The notes under the pieces are model-generated. The model ran no database searches. It saw only the letters and a program-made list of their open reading frames with translations, and had not been told where the DNA came from. A DNA stretch of 64,000 nt from Glandiceps talaboti (lineage: Eukaryota; Hemichordata; Enteropneusta; Spengelidae), in assembly GCF_964340395.1 (NCBI RefSeq), contig NC_135569.1, forward strand, positions 8,756,040-8,820,039. Reading direction: 5' to 3'. Made by a program: the position numbers and the translations under genes. This document shows positions 25,501-36,500 of this stretch, in pieces. How positions within the stretch are numbered: the stretch's first letter is position 1; each line of letters starts with the position of its first letter.

Positions 25501-28405
25501 CAATATGCTAATTATTTTTTATAAGTAAACATCATCTCACCAATAGCAGCACCACCTCCAACAGTAGCTAGACCAATCAGAGCATATCTCTTCCTCTTCT
25601 TTTTCTTCTCCTTTTTTTCCCGTTCTACTTTCTGTTCTCTGTCAATAGAGGGAGACATGTTAATGGTTTGAAAATGATGGGTGGCTTGTTTAATACACAC
25701 TTCCAGATTCAATAAAATAGTACAAAATATATCATACTCATGCTAAGTTAATATCTTTGAACAGAAAATATGGACAATATACCCTGATCGTTTTACGTCA
25801 CGACAACCCATGTGGCCATTTAAAATTTCCTTCTATTTTGACTATTGATTTAAACCTATAGCTCTTACTCTGTTTCTTCTTCATGTTCTTTCAACATCCT
25901 GACCAGAATCTCTTCAAATTTTTCCAAGTGTTTCCAACGAATCCTTAAATGCCAAGCTACATGGAATATGAGCACCCTCATTCTGGCATCATAGCCTCCA
26001 TTTTGTACGGACAATGTGACCAAATCCTTCAAAACAACAAAATGTTATACAGAACCAATTCAGAAAATTACAAGACGTTAATAAATGTCTCCCTAATATC
26101 TATAGCTGCCTTCTCTGTGATCACATAACTTTAAGGTGTGTTTGTAATAAACAGCGCCATCTATCATAAAGTGAACAAGAATGGAAGTTGGCTGTGAAGG
26201 GCTCTCGGCATATAATTCATAATCCTCAATGAGACAAACTGCTTTAGCCATCTGATGATCGCAAAAGCGTGAAACAAATGAGTTATGGCTTAGATCCTTT
26301 GAATTAAGTCTATAATGCTCTGCTACTAATATTGCATTAAGCACTGTCCTCTCCACTGAGATGCCTTTATTAATAATTCTTAATTCAATAATACATTACC
26401 TCCAACATTTCTCCTACAACACTTTTTTAACTTTTCTTTTATCTAAATATAAAAAAGTGTAAAATCGCTATAATATTAATCATGCCTACCTCTGGTAAAA
26501 GCAAAGGATTATTTTTTAAGACTGGATCCTTCCGTAAAGTATCAACAAAAGCGTCTAGACTTTCACTTCCCATTCCTGACATTAGTGCATTCATAGCAGG
26601 TCCACACTGGGATGGTAGTTTTAAATGATCTAATATCATTTTAATGGTCTGCTCTCGCCAGTTTCTGTGAAAGATATACAACAAGTGACAGTAAAGCATT
26701 GACATGCTGAACCTGTTACAAACAGAGAAAGTAAATAAATGAATTGGATTAATAACATTTGGTACAACATGTTGGCAGTAGAGACTTGTATTACACTCCA
26801 TAAGTGATAACAGAGTGTGAAGTACCTAAAATAACTAATCTTTCACTCTATATCTACTCAAATTTCAGAAAAACATTATTTTTTTGAGATGAAAGGCGAA
26901 AGAAGTAGGTGGTGAATTTTTTTTTGTCTAGTTCAGGTTGTTACAATGTACATGTTGTACGTAGAGGTCAACTGAGATTTCTCATCTATGTGTTTGCACT
27001 TTCCATATGATATACAGACAACATTGTGTGCTACTACACTGTATTCTGCCATATTGTTTTGATCACAAGAATATAATGTCATCAAATCTCACTATTTCTC
27101 TCATGACTTTGCGAATTTTTTTTATTTCTCACTATTTTTTCGAATTACACAAAATGTACCTTAAAAAAGTTTAGGGTCGGCAATGAAAAACTAGATTGGG
27201 TCAGGTTACCAGAACCAAACAATCATTTTTTGCAGGGGCCTGATGAAAATAACGTAACAATTATCTTACTTGTCAAAGTCATTCTCAAAAAGTCGTCCGA
27301 GAGACACTGCACAGACTGAACAATAAGAGAACCTTGAAGCATCAGACAAAGCTTCCACTAATAACTTTCCTTCTCCGTGTTCATCTTTAACCACTGCTGC
27401 TAATTTAGCTTTCTTTGTTTTCTCCTCAGTCACTATGGCAACATCAGCCTCAATGTCATATTCACTTGAAGCGTCAGATGATATACTGCCCTCTGGAGAC
27501 AGAGTTTTGGCAGCCTGGTCATCAGCCTCTGGTATGTTTAAATCCAATGACATTGCTGCCGCAGCACCAGTTTCAGCATCATCAAGTCCACTTTTATCAT
27601 TTTTTGATTGTTTTGGTATATTTTCACCATGAGTTGTAGATATGTCTAAGCTTCCTTCAATATTCTTGTTCCTGTCTTGCTCTTCAACATTTTCAAGTCT
27701 TTTACCCTGTTTCTCAGACATGGACACTGTTTCCAGCTCACTAGTAACATTAAGATCTTTGTCAGGAACTACTGAAACACGTTCCTTTGATATGCCATCA
27801 TCAGACACTTTATCATCCTCACAGCACTCCTTCTGTTCAGATGATACACTTCCTTCTCTTTTATGACCACCTGTTAAATTTTCTTCACATTCCAAACTTC
27901 CAATTGTGGTTTTAGTTTCGTTGGGTTCACCAGTAGAAGACATATCAATCTTGTTGTCTTGTGTCAATCTATCATCCTCTGTTAGTATTTTTTCAGGTTT
28001 ATGTTCAACATGGTCCCTTTCTTGAGGTTCCTGTAAATCTTGTTGATATGTGGGGTCAATATTTTCAACATTAGCAGCATCTGTAAACAGTTCGTTATCT
28101 GTCAGAATAGTTTTGTCTGAATCCTGACCTTGTTTCGTTTTATCAAGATCCTCTTCAACACTGACTTTCAAATTATCATCCGTTGATACAGCACCACTAG
28201 GATATGAAACTTCACATCCATCTTTATCTGTACAATCTCCACTCTTACTATCTAGCATACTGGAAGACGTGTCAGTTTCCCCATCCGGCAGATTTCCCGA
28301 TCTGTCCATTTCAACAGAAGTCTTTGAGCTGTCAGGTCCCACTTTAACACCATCTTCAGAATCTGGCAATGTGTCTTGATATGTTTCAGCCATGGTCTTC
28401 TCCAT
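21300..28405 (-). CDS. TMCO4: TMCO4, transmembrane and coiled-coil domain protein 4 (11 coding exons)
   Basis: Exons on the minus strand: 27270-28405, 26490-26664, 25869-26026, 25541-25638, 24756-25019, 23827-23991, 23559-23695, 23255-23339, 22768-22885, 22043-22160 and 21300-21533. All phases agree, giving 895 residues. Residues 1-378 are an acidic, Ser/Asp/Glu-rich disordered extension encoded by one exon, much longer than I recall in human (total about 634). Then come a helical part (DLVTLSVQNGGYDARMRVLI), a Lys-rich coil and KRYALIGLATVGGGAAIG. A small-residue hydrophobic membrane region lies at about 523-570, followed by GLTGYKMKKRVGAIEQFEF. The hydrolase part has the nucleophile elbow GFSLG (720-724, Ser722), VILLGTPVP and GRIINGYCR, then SGHLDYSKKMDTILKIIGV. 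The family is a predicted alpha/beta hydrolase (DUF726) of unproven substrate. The first in-frame ATG is at 28405; a second lies four codons on. Confidence 0.95.
21587..21676. repeat. 22-bp minisatellite x 4 in TMCO4 intron 10
   Basis: Units of AGTCATGTGACACAAAGAYA type recur at 21587, 21609, 21631 and 21653. Units alternate between GACACAAAG and GACATCAAG, which suggests the last expansion step copied a 44-bp dimer. Confidence 0.9.
22504..22620. repeat. (CA)n-rich microsatellite in TMCO4 intron 9
   Basis: A CACACA run followed by CACATCTGCACAGACAGA repeats (two copies). Confidence 0.85.
24283..24560. repeat. Interspersed foldback element, family B copy 2
   Basis: The left part (GTGAAACCACATAGACCAAG, TTTGTAACTCAATACATTGC) is mirrored by TTTATTGAGTTACAAACAAG and GACTTGGCATATGTTGTTTC. 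The centre has ATTACACGTACAATAACAAA. It is followed by ATTCTCATCCATATGGCC, which in reverse complement matches the 11836 end of copy 1. It lies in TMCO4 intron 5. Confidence 0.7.
27115..27246. mobile_element. Family C element fragment
   Basis: AAAAAGTTTAGGGTCGGCAA, GAAAAACTAGATTGGGTC, CCAGAACCAAACAATCATTT match one terminal third of the family C copies (compare 63540-63610). The rest is missing. It sits right beside the exon 1 donor of TMCO4. Confidence 0.6.
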
Positions 28406-29208
28406 TGTGACAAGGTGATATGTTTAGAAATCCAATACTTCCTTATGAATCGATACTTACAACATAGTTATCTGATTATAAGTCTGGAGAAATAACTTTA
28501 CCATATATTGGAATTACAAACAAATTTCATGTCAATATCCGGGTCATACGATGTTATGGTCACTGTCAAGTGTTTGAGACACAGGTGCTTGCAAAGTTTT
28601 AAAACACATTAACAATGTATTGTTGTTTCTCAGCCTTTAAATGCATGTCATGTCCTCACTTGGCAGCCATCTTTAAAATGATAAAAATCAGGGGTTGTTT
28701 GCACACACACTTGTTGATATGGCTGGACCTGTACAAAACATAGAAAAATATAGTGTAGCAATTTAACAATTATTAAACTTACTTGTCAAAGTCTTACTTT
28801 CTATAGTGATTTATTTATTTATTTAGTACACATAATATATGGGTGGGTGGGGGGGGGGGGGCAGAGGTTATTAAAGGTACAATAAAATGAAACAAATAAC
28901 AAATATAAACTGAATTAATTTATACTACAAAGAAAAATTACTCACTTATAATAGAGCATGTATTAAAATAGATTTTTTTAAAGAAAAAAGAGTACATTTT
29001 GAATATAAAGTTGTATATATTGTAAAGTTTGAGGTGGATTTGACAAACAAATTTGTATGATACGTATGATATGGTTTTGTGTAGACTTGCTCTTTATTTG
29101 ATGAAACATGTTTTTTTTAAACACATCTGTGTTTTTTTGTGTGAAATGACAACCTGGCTGAGTGATTGTAAAAACAGTCGGTATAGCCGAGAGACTTGGG
29201 AGATAACT

Positions 29209-29604
29209 AGTAAGGCCTATAAAAAAAATTATTTGGTTCCGATTACCCGACCCCATCTTGTTTTTTACTACTGACCCTAAAGTTATCTTTTTACAAATAC
29301 AAGAAAAAATAATAAAATTGCGAAAATTGATTAAGTCTCGCCAGAAATAGTGGATGTGGAAACTGACAATAAAAAATAAATAACTGACTTAAAAAGACTG
29401 TTCTTCCAATCTGTAATGGCTGTACATCTGATAGTGATAGGAAGAAATAAACAACACAGAGACCATTTGGAAAACAATGGAAAACCTGAACTAGACACTT
29501 ACACAGAAAAAAAATTAAAATAAAATACAATAAAAAATCTACCTACCCACCTATTCTAAAATTGAGCATAATCGGAACCACACAAATTTTTTTGTTAAGC
29601 CTAA
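29209..29604. mobile_element. ~395-bp inverted-terminal-repeat element, family C copy 2
   Basis: The left end is AGTAAGGCCTATAAAAAAAA then TTATTTGGTTCCGATTACC. The right end is CATAATCGGAACCACACAAA then TTTTTTTGTTAAGCCTAA, so the termini are imperfect inverted repeats of about 30 bp. Same orientation as copy 1. No reading frame. Confidence 0.8.
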
Positions 29605-30629
29605 CTGGCAAAAACAGAACAAAAAGCTGAGGACATTGACGGCGAGGGGCTTCAAAAATGGGTGGGATATTCATACATACCCATGTACACTGACTTTGAC
29701 AAGTTGTCATAGCGATGAGATTTATTGCTATGGTGCAACCTGTGCAGTATTTTATGAATAGAAATGTTGACTTCAATAGTTTCAATTCAACTGTTTACAA
29801 TAGACATCATGTGACAGTCACAGGTTGACTTAATCTGACCCCACTTTGAGTCTTCAATTCACAGTACCTGTAATAACCATAATTCATTTTCTGAGTTTTC
29901 ATGTTTGTAAGATACACTGCATGTATCACCCATCATTCATATGTTGTCATGGACATCTGGGACAGGTAAAAACCTGAACAAAGCATCACAGAAAACCTTT
30001 TTACAAGATTAATCCTTTCTGTATTTGTATTTGATCAGTTTTCTGGCACGTACTTACCCTGGGCCATGCAATTTTTAATCCCCTATGTCGTTCACTTCAT
30101 AAATGCATATCAAAATGAATAAATTATTAAATATTTATCAGCACATTAAATTGATCATCAAATTTAATCTTCGCCCACCTAAATGGTATTCACATGAAAT
30201 TGATATCATACAGTAAATTAATTCAAATTTACATATAACGTTAGTTCATTGTGTTGACAAACAGGACAATAAGGTGACACGTTTACGGTTTATTTATCAA
30301 TGGCTTATCAACTCAGTACATGAAGCAGAACTTTTGTATTTATAATTCCGGTGTCTCTGAAGGCAGTAAAAATAAACTTCTCAAGTCCTGTTTGCAGAGT
30401 GATTATAATAAGACTCGATCGTGTTGTTGTAGAAGAAGGAAGGAAAGATCCAGCCATGGCTATCCACGTCACTGCGAGCACAGACAGAAAATAGTCATGC
30501 ACGCAGACGGAGTAGGTCGGGACTTGATTCTCGGAAAAGGGGCTCGATTCTGTGAAGACTGAAGGACAATTAATCGTGTCCCACACTTTCTCCATGTGCA
30601 TGTTCTCGTCTGCGAGGAGGACTACAATA

Positions 30630-30745
30630 TACAGACCTGTTTGCAGACGGAGTAAGTCGGGTCTCTATTCTGACATCATGGACATTGTCGGAATCGAGTA
30701 CCGATTACTCCGTCTGCAAGCAGGATGGACTATAAATAGACTACA
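30630..30745. repeat. Palindromic element, family D copy 1
   Basis: ACCTGTTTGCAGACGGAGTA is mirrored by TACTCCGTCTGCAAGCAGG, with GTCTCTATTCTGAC...GTCGGAATCGAGTA inside. Related pieces occur just upstream (30500-30560) and at 51577-51708. Confidence 0.7.
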
Positions 30746-31444
30746 TCACAGCTGACAGTGATACATAATAATTATTTGCATTATTTTTTTGCATACACAT
30801 AAACCATATGTACGTGTACACATCCGACTGTTCAATGAAATACTGGTGATGTGGTTAATCGTGTGTTTCCCATGCTGGGAATAACGACAAATAGAAAGAA
30901 AATATGGCTTACCTTTCCAACACGATGCAACAGGCTGTCGCCGCCGCTGAAACGAGACCTTAGACAACCCGGAAGACATGTACACATGTCTCGTGACTAC
31001 TGAAGCGATGTTGTTCTAGCAACGTCATTTCCGTACATGTGAAAGCGCGACACCCCATAATAAACAAAGACGTAACTTTTGTTTTTATTAGTTTGTTGCG
31101 TTACCTTGTAATTTCACCAGGGGCGGGAATGGTCCACAGACGCGTGGCATTAGACAAATATCATACCAAGTTATGATGACTGATTACAGAGATTCATCTT
31201 CCAATCTTAGTGTAGTGTACCGCGGAGTGTATGGAGAGAGGATAGAAACTTTCAAGATTTTGAAATACTTGAAGAATCAGAGACTCTCCACATGGTGGAG
31301 GATATATGGAAGAACCATGGAGGTATACCCCTGTTTGTTCCTGTATATGTTTTTTACTCGTCTTTTTAGTAGTGTATGTATTTTAATTTTTTTCTTAGTG
31401 CTGCTCCTAATAATCTTAGTGAGCCCCTGATACAAAAGGGATGC

Positions 31445-31446
31445 AA

Positions 31447-31505
<59 letters not shown>

Positions 31506-31508
31506 ATA
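31445..31508. repeat. (AAAT)n microsatellite
   Basis: About 16 uninterrupted AAAT/AATA units, some 250 bp upstream of the methyltransferase start codon. Confidence 0.95.
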
Positions 31509-31758
31509 CCTCCATGGATGAACTAAGTTTCGACTTTGATTTTAGTGTCTCCGAGCCCCAATCACAATCATTTCTTGGAAATGAAAAGAATACATGCAAA
31601 TTTAGTAAATTTAGTGTGGCTGGTGTTATGTACATATATATGTGCGAGAAATGTAGACAAGGCATTTCATACCGTGTGAATCCATATGACGTCATCAGAA
31701 AGCCACCCTTTGACATGAGTCAGCTGATCCGTTGTTGTCACCTGACTTAATATCGGTC

Positions 31759-33487
31759 ATGGCTACTACATATGGGAAACTCTTCGCTACCTCTGCAATC
31801 GCCGAAGCTTACCAGAAATTCAGACCAACGTATCCAAAATCTGTCTCAGAAAGGATAACAAGCTATTTGAAACACAAGGTAAAGAAATATCTTTGTAACA
31901 CCCTGCTTGCATGGCGATTCTAACTGTTGTTGATCCCTCCACCATGTTCACCCCTATACTGGTCCCAGAGGTAGCATAGGAACCGGTAGCATCACACCCC
32001 AATCAATATAGAGTTATGTACACTGCAGCCATAAAAATAGGGCTAAGGAAGCGTGTACTTTTACGGCCGGGATTGAGATGGTGCACCTGGTTCTCCTGGA
32101 TGGTGCACCTGGCTGTACAGTATAGCCGCTATAGCCCTGCTTGCACTGTTGCAGACGGTGTACTGGATTGGATAATTCCAGTATGTTATTTAGACACTAA
32201 ACTTCTGTGTAGTTTCATACATTTTATCTAAAATCTGCTCAAACCTGTGAAGTGAGCATTTAAAAAAAAATCAGATCAATAAAGCAGATGACTTTGTACT
32301 GTTCTTTTCTTTTGAACTTCACTGTTGCCTTGAGATTAAAATAGAAAAAAATGTGTTTCTCTACCTCATAGACAAGAAAGTACGTAATCTGGTTGAAATT
32401 TAAAGGTGTGATGTAAAATTTGAGTAGATGTATTTGGAACTTGTATTTTGTTTTTGATGAGAGGATATGATACGACTTCTGAACCATCCACTTCCCATCA
32501 AACATATGTGTGATCATCATGAATCAGTGATGTACTACTATTCTGGTAAACTGATGGCATGTCTACCCTTGTAGTGACAAGGCCCCCTAGGTCATTCATA
32601 TTTTTCTTAGCTGAATGAAGACAAATCATGTTGGGGAATGATATCTAACGATATTGATATGTTATGTTATGAGTACACACACAAAGTGTCCCAACTTACT
32701 TCACAAATAAAATGCTAATTCATTACTCACACCTGTCATCAAATCCCCATTGTCATTATCAACCCTTGTACTCAATTGACAACCATGTGTAAACAACACT
32801 ATGCCATTTTTGTTTACTTAACTAACACAACATCATGATCCCTGACAGTTATCTAATTAGTGTAATATTCTTCACAGAATCCAGGTCCTTGGAGGTTGGC
32901 TATTGATGTAGGTTGTGGTACTGGTCAAAGTACTAGGAGTCTATCTGATCACTTTGAGACAGTCATAGGATGCGACGTCAGTAAAGCTCAGATTGAAGAA
33001 GCCAAGAAAACAGAAAATCTACAAAATGTAACATACCAGTAGGTATAATCTGTGTTTATATTATCTCCCACATCACTTGACCCCAGACTTGACCTTACAG
33101 TCGACCAAAGCTGTAAGGTCAAATCAACCCCAACTTTTATACTTTGGAGCAAAATACCCCTTGTTACACATTAAAGGACAGAAAGCATTCTTTTTACATC
33201 CATGTGTCTCAGGCTCCACTGCTGCAGAAACCTAGACAGTAATTAGGACACTCAATCTGAAGTATATACAAAAATGTATGATTTATGTCAATTAACTTAG
33301 TCAAACTTGACCTGATGGTCACAATATTGAAATTATGAAAGAACACCTGGCTGTAAGTACATTTCTGAAAAGCTGTTTGTAATTCCTTGATTTGTAGTAC
33401 AATTGAATATGAAGAGCTGTCATGCTATGGTAAAGTGTCTGTCTATCTGTGTATGTGTGTGCATGCATGTGTGTGTGTGTGTGTGTG

Positions 33488-33543
<56 letters not shown>

Positions 33544-36500
33544 CATGCACATGTGTGTGTGTTTGTCTGTCTGACTGTCTGTATGCATATGTGTGTGTGC
33601 CTGTCAGTCTGTCTGTCTCTCTATGCTTGTGCATGTGTGTGTTTGTGGGTTTGTGTAACAGACTTAAAGTCAAACCATTAGACTGAGTGCAGTAAAACTT
33701 GTTGGTGGAGATACTTAGGATGTCTATAGTTAAATAAAAATGATTGCCCCACAAATATGTACTTGGCAGATTGGTCTGAAATTTAGTGAGAATGTTCTAC
33801 AGTGCAAGTGCCATTTTAGACTGTAAGATACGTTGTGACGTTCTGCCCTCATCGGCCTCTGTAGGGGTTGGCCGATGTGTGAGGGTGCCCCATCACAGCG
33901 TACCTTACAGACTAGTGCCATTTGTGCTATTTTTATACATTTGAACAGAATTTTGAAAATTTTATTGATATATCTGAACAGTAAATTTGTTGTTTTTATT
34001 TACCTTTTGAAGGTACAGTTGCATAATAAAGTTTACTATTATTGCTTTTTTTTTAGAGTTGGCAATGATGTTAGTTTACCAGCTGAAGACAACTCTGTTG
34101 ACTTAGTGACAACAGCCCAAGCAGCTCACTGGTTTGATTTGAATAAATTTTACAAAGAGGTTGACAGGGTACTCAAACCAAATGGATGTCTTGCTGTGTA
34201 TGGATACGGAAATGTACAACTATTGAACAATGCCAAGGGTAATGAACTACAGGCTGTCATGAATGAGGTAAAGTAAACACTACATGCTTGTAGTCAAGAT
34301 AGGTTACTGTTTAGGGTAATGAACTACAGGCTGTCATGAATGAGGTAAAGTAAACACTACATGCTTGTAGTCAAGATAGGTTACTGTTTAGGGTAATGAA
34401 CTACAGGCTGTCATGAATGAGGTAAAGTAAACACTACATGCTTGTAGTCAAGATAGGTTACTGTTTAGGGTAATGAACTACAGGCTGTCATGAATGAGGT
34501 AAAGTAAACACTACATGCTTGTAGTCAAGATAGGTTACTGTTTAGGGTAATGAACTACAGGCTGTCATGAATGAGGTAAAGTAAACACTACATGCTTGTA
34601 GTCAAGATAGGTTACTGTTTAGGGTAATGAACTACAGGCTGTCATGAATGAGGTAAAGTAAACACTACATGCTTGTAGTCAAGATAGGTTACTGTTTAGG
34701 GTAATGAACTACAGGCTGTCATGAATGAGGTAAAGTAAACACTACATGCTTGTAGTCAAGATAGGTTACTGTTTAGGGTAATGAACTACAGGCTGTCATG
34801 AATGAGGTAAAGTAAACACTACATGCTTGTAGTCAAGATAGGTTACTGTTTAGGGTAATGAACTACAGGCTGTCATGAATGAGGTAAAGTAAACACTACA
34901 TGCTTGTAGTCAAGATAGGTTACTGTTTAGGGTAATGAACTACAGGCTGTCATGAATGAGGTAAAGTAAACACTACATGCTTGTAGTCAAGATAGGTTAC
35001 TGTTTAGGGTAATGAACTACAGGCTGTCATGAATGAGGTAAAGTAAACACTACATGCTTGTAGTCAAGATAGGTTACTGTTTAGGGTAATGAACTACAGG
35101 CTGTCATGAATGAGGTAAAGTAAACACTACATGCTTGTAGTCAAGATAGGTTACTGTTTAGGGTAATGAACTACAGGCTGTCATGAATGAGGTAAAGTAA
35201 ACACTACATGCTTGTAGTCAAGATAGGTTACTGTTTAGGGTAATGAACTACAGGCTGTCATGAGTGAGGTAAATTAAACAATACATGTGTTTAGTCAAGA
35301 TAGGTTACTGTTTAGGGTAATGAACTACAGGCTGTCATGAATGAGGTAAAGTAAACACTACATGCTTGTAGTCAAGATAGGTTACTGTTTAGGGTAATGA
35401 ACTACAGGCTGTCATGAATGAGGTAAAGTAAACACTACATGCTTGTAGTCAAGATAGGTTACTGTTTAGGGTAATGAACTACAGGCTGTCATGAATGAGG
35501 TAAAGTAAACACTACATGCTTGTAGTCAAGATAGGTTACTGTTTAGGGTAATGAACTACAGGCTGTCATGAATGAGGTAAAGTAAACACTACATGCTTGT
35601 AGTCAAGATTGGACACTGTTTAGAACACCATGACTCACGAGTGCAAATGTGGTGTACTCGGGGTATTTGCATGAATCTGAGCCGAGCCAGGGGTAATAAT
35701 TGTAAAGCATTTTGAGCAAGGAGTGGGAAAGCGCTATATAAGAACCCAACATGAATGCCTGCAGTGTTCTCTGCACCCATAATTTCATGAGCATAACGAG
35801 TAAAAGTGCAGAAAAAACAATGCAAGCACGAGTGCAAATACCCCTGAGTACCCATGCTGGAACTTACATGGCACAGGGGTTCTGTTATTATTATATATGT
35901 TTACCTGAAATGGCAAATTTCCATGATTTTTATCATTACAGCGCGATCACATGATTTCATGTGTAGCAAACGATTGTGTTCTCATTGCATATAATTTGCA
36001 TGCAATAATGTCAGTATTGCACTGTAGTGAAAATACCACTAGTATGCGGTATCTCTTGGTGGATATATAATAATACTCTTTGTCTCATAGTTTTACTATA
36101 GAACTTTACACGGCTTCTGGGGAGAGGGAAGGAAACATATCGAAAATCTATATGCTGATTTTCAGTTACCGTATATTGAGTCTGAAAGGTAATTTTTTTC
36201 ATTTTCATATGTAAGATTTCTCTCCCCAATTATATAGCTAGTTAGTTTATCGCTCCACTACAAGAATGGTGTTCCCAACCCCACCTGTCTTATCTTAGAA
36301 TTAGACCATTTCATATATACTCATGCAATTTAATGACCTTATGATAACATGCATATCAGTCATTTCCCCATTCATGGCCAAACAAATCTGTCTCTTATGT
36401 CAACAGAATCAAACTGTTAAGTAACCAAACTTTTCACCTGGACTACTTTGCATCTAAGACTTTCAAACACTTTGAATGCTTGTAGGGACTTGATTGTCAT

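Larger units (their letters stand above)
28406..31758. promoter_or_regulatory. Divergent 5' region, TMCO4 / methyltransferase, with probable TMCO4 non-coding exon
   Basis: A CpG-containing stretch at about 30914-31070 reads on the minus strand as a likely first exon ending GTTGGAAAG at 30913 with donor GTAAGCC. An acceptor-like TTTATTTCTCCAG lies upstream of the coding exon near 28484, so a ~2.4 kb 5' UTR intron is likely. That intron holds a G homopolymer (28849-28861), a family C element (29209-29604) and small palindromes (30630-30745). The (AAAT)n run at 31445-31508 lies upstream of the methyltransferase start. No other gene is seen. Confidence 0.5.

Noticed and set aside
27415-27866. Plus-strand frames opposite TMCO4 exon 1
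   Set aside because: Shadows of the minus-strand coding exon; the minus strand carries the real frame.
33319-33754. Cys/Val-rich and His/Thr-rich frames
   Set aside because: Products of the (TG)n tract in methyltransferase intron 2.
34237-35622. CRISPR-like array
   Set aside because: The 77-bp units are head-to-tail without unique spacers, in an intron of a eukaryotic gene.
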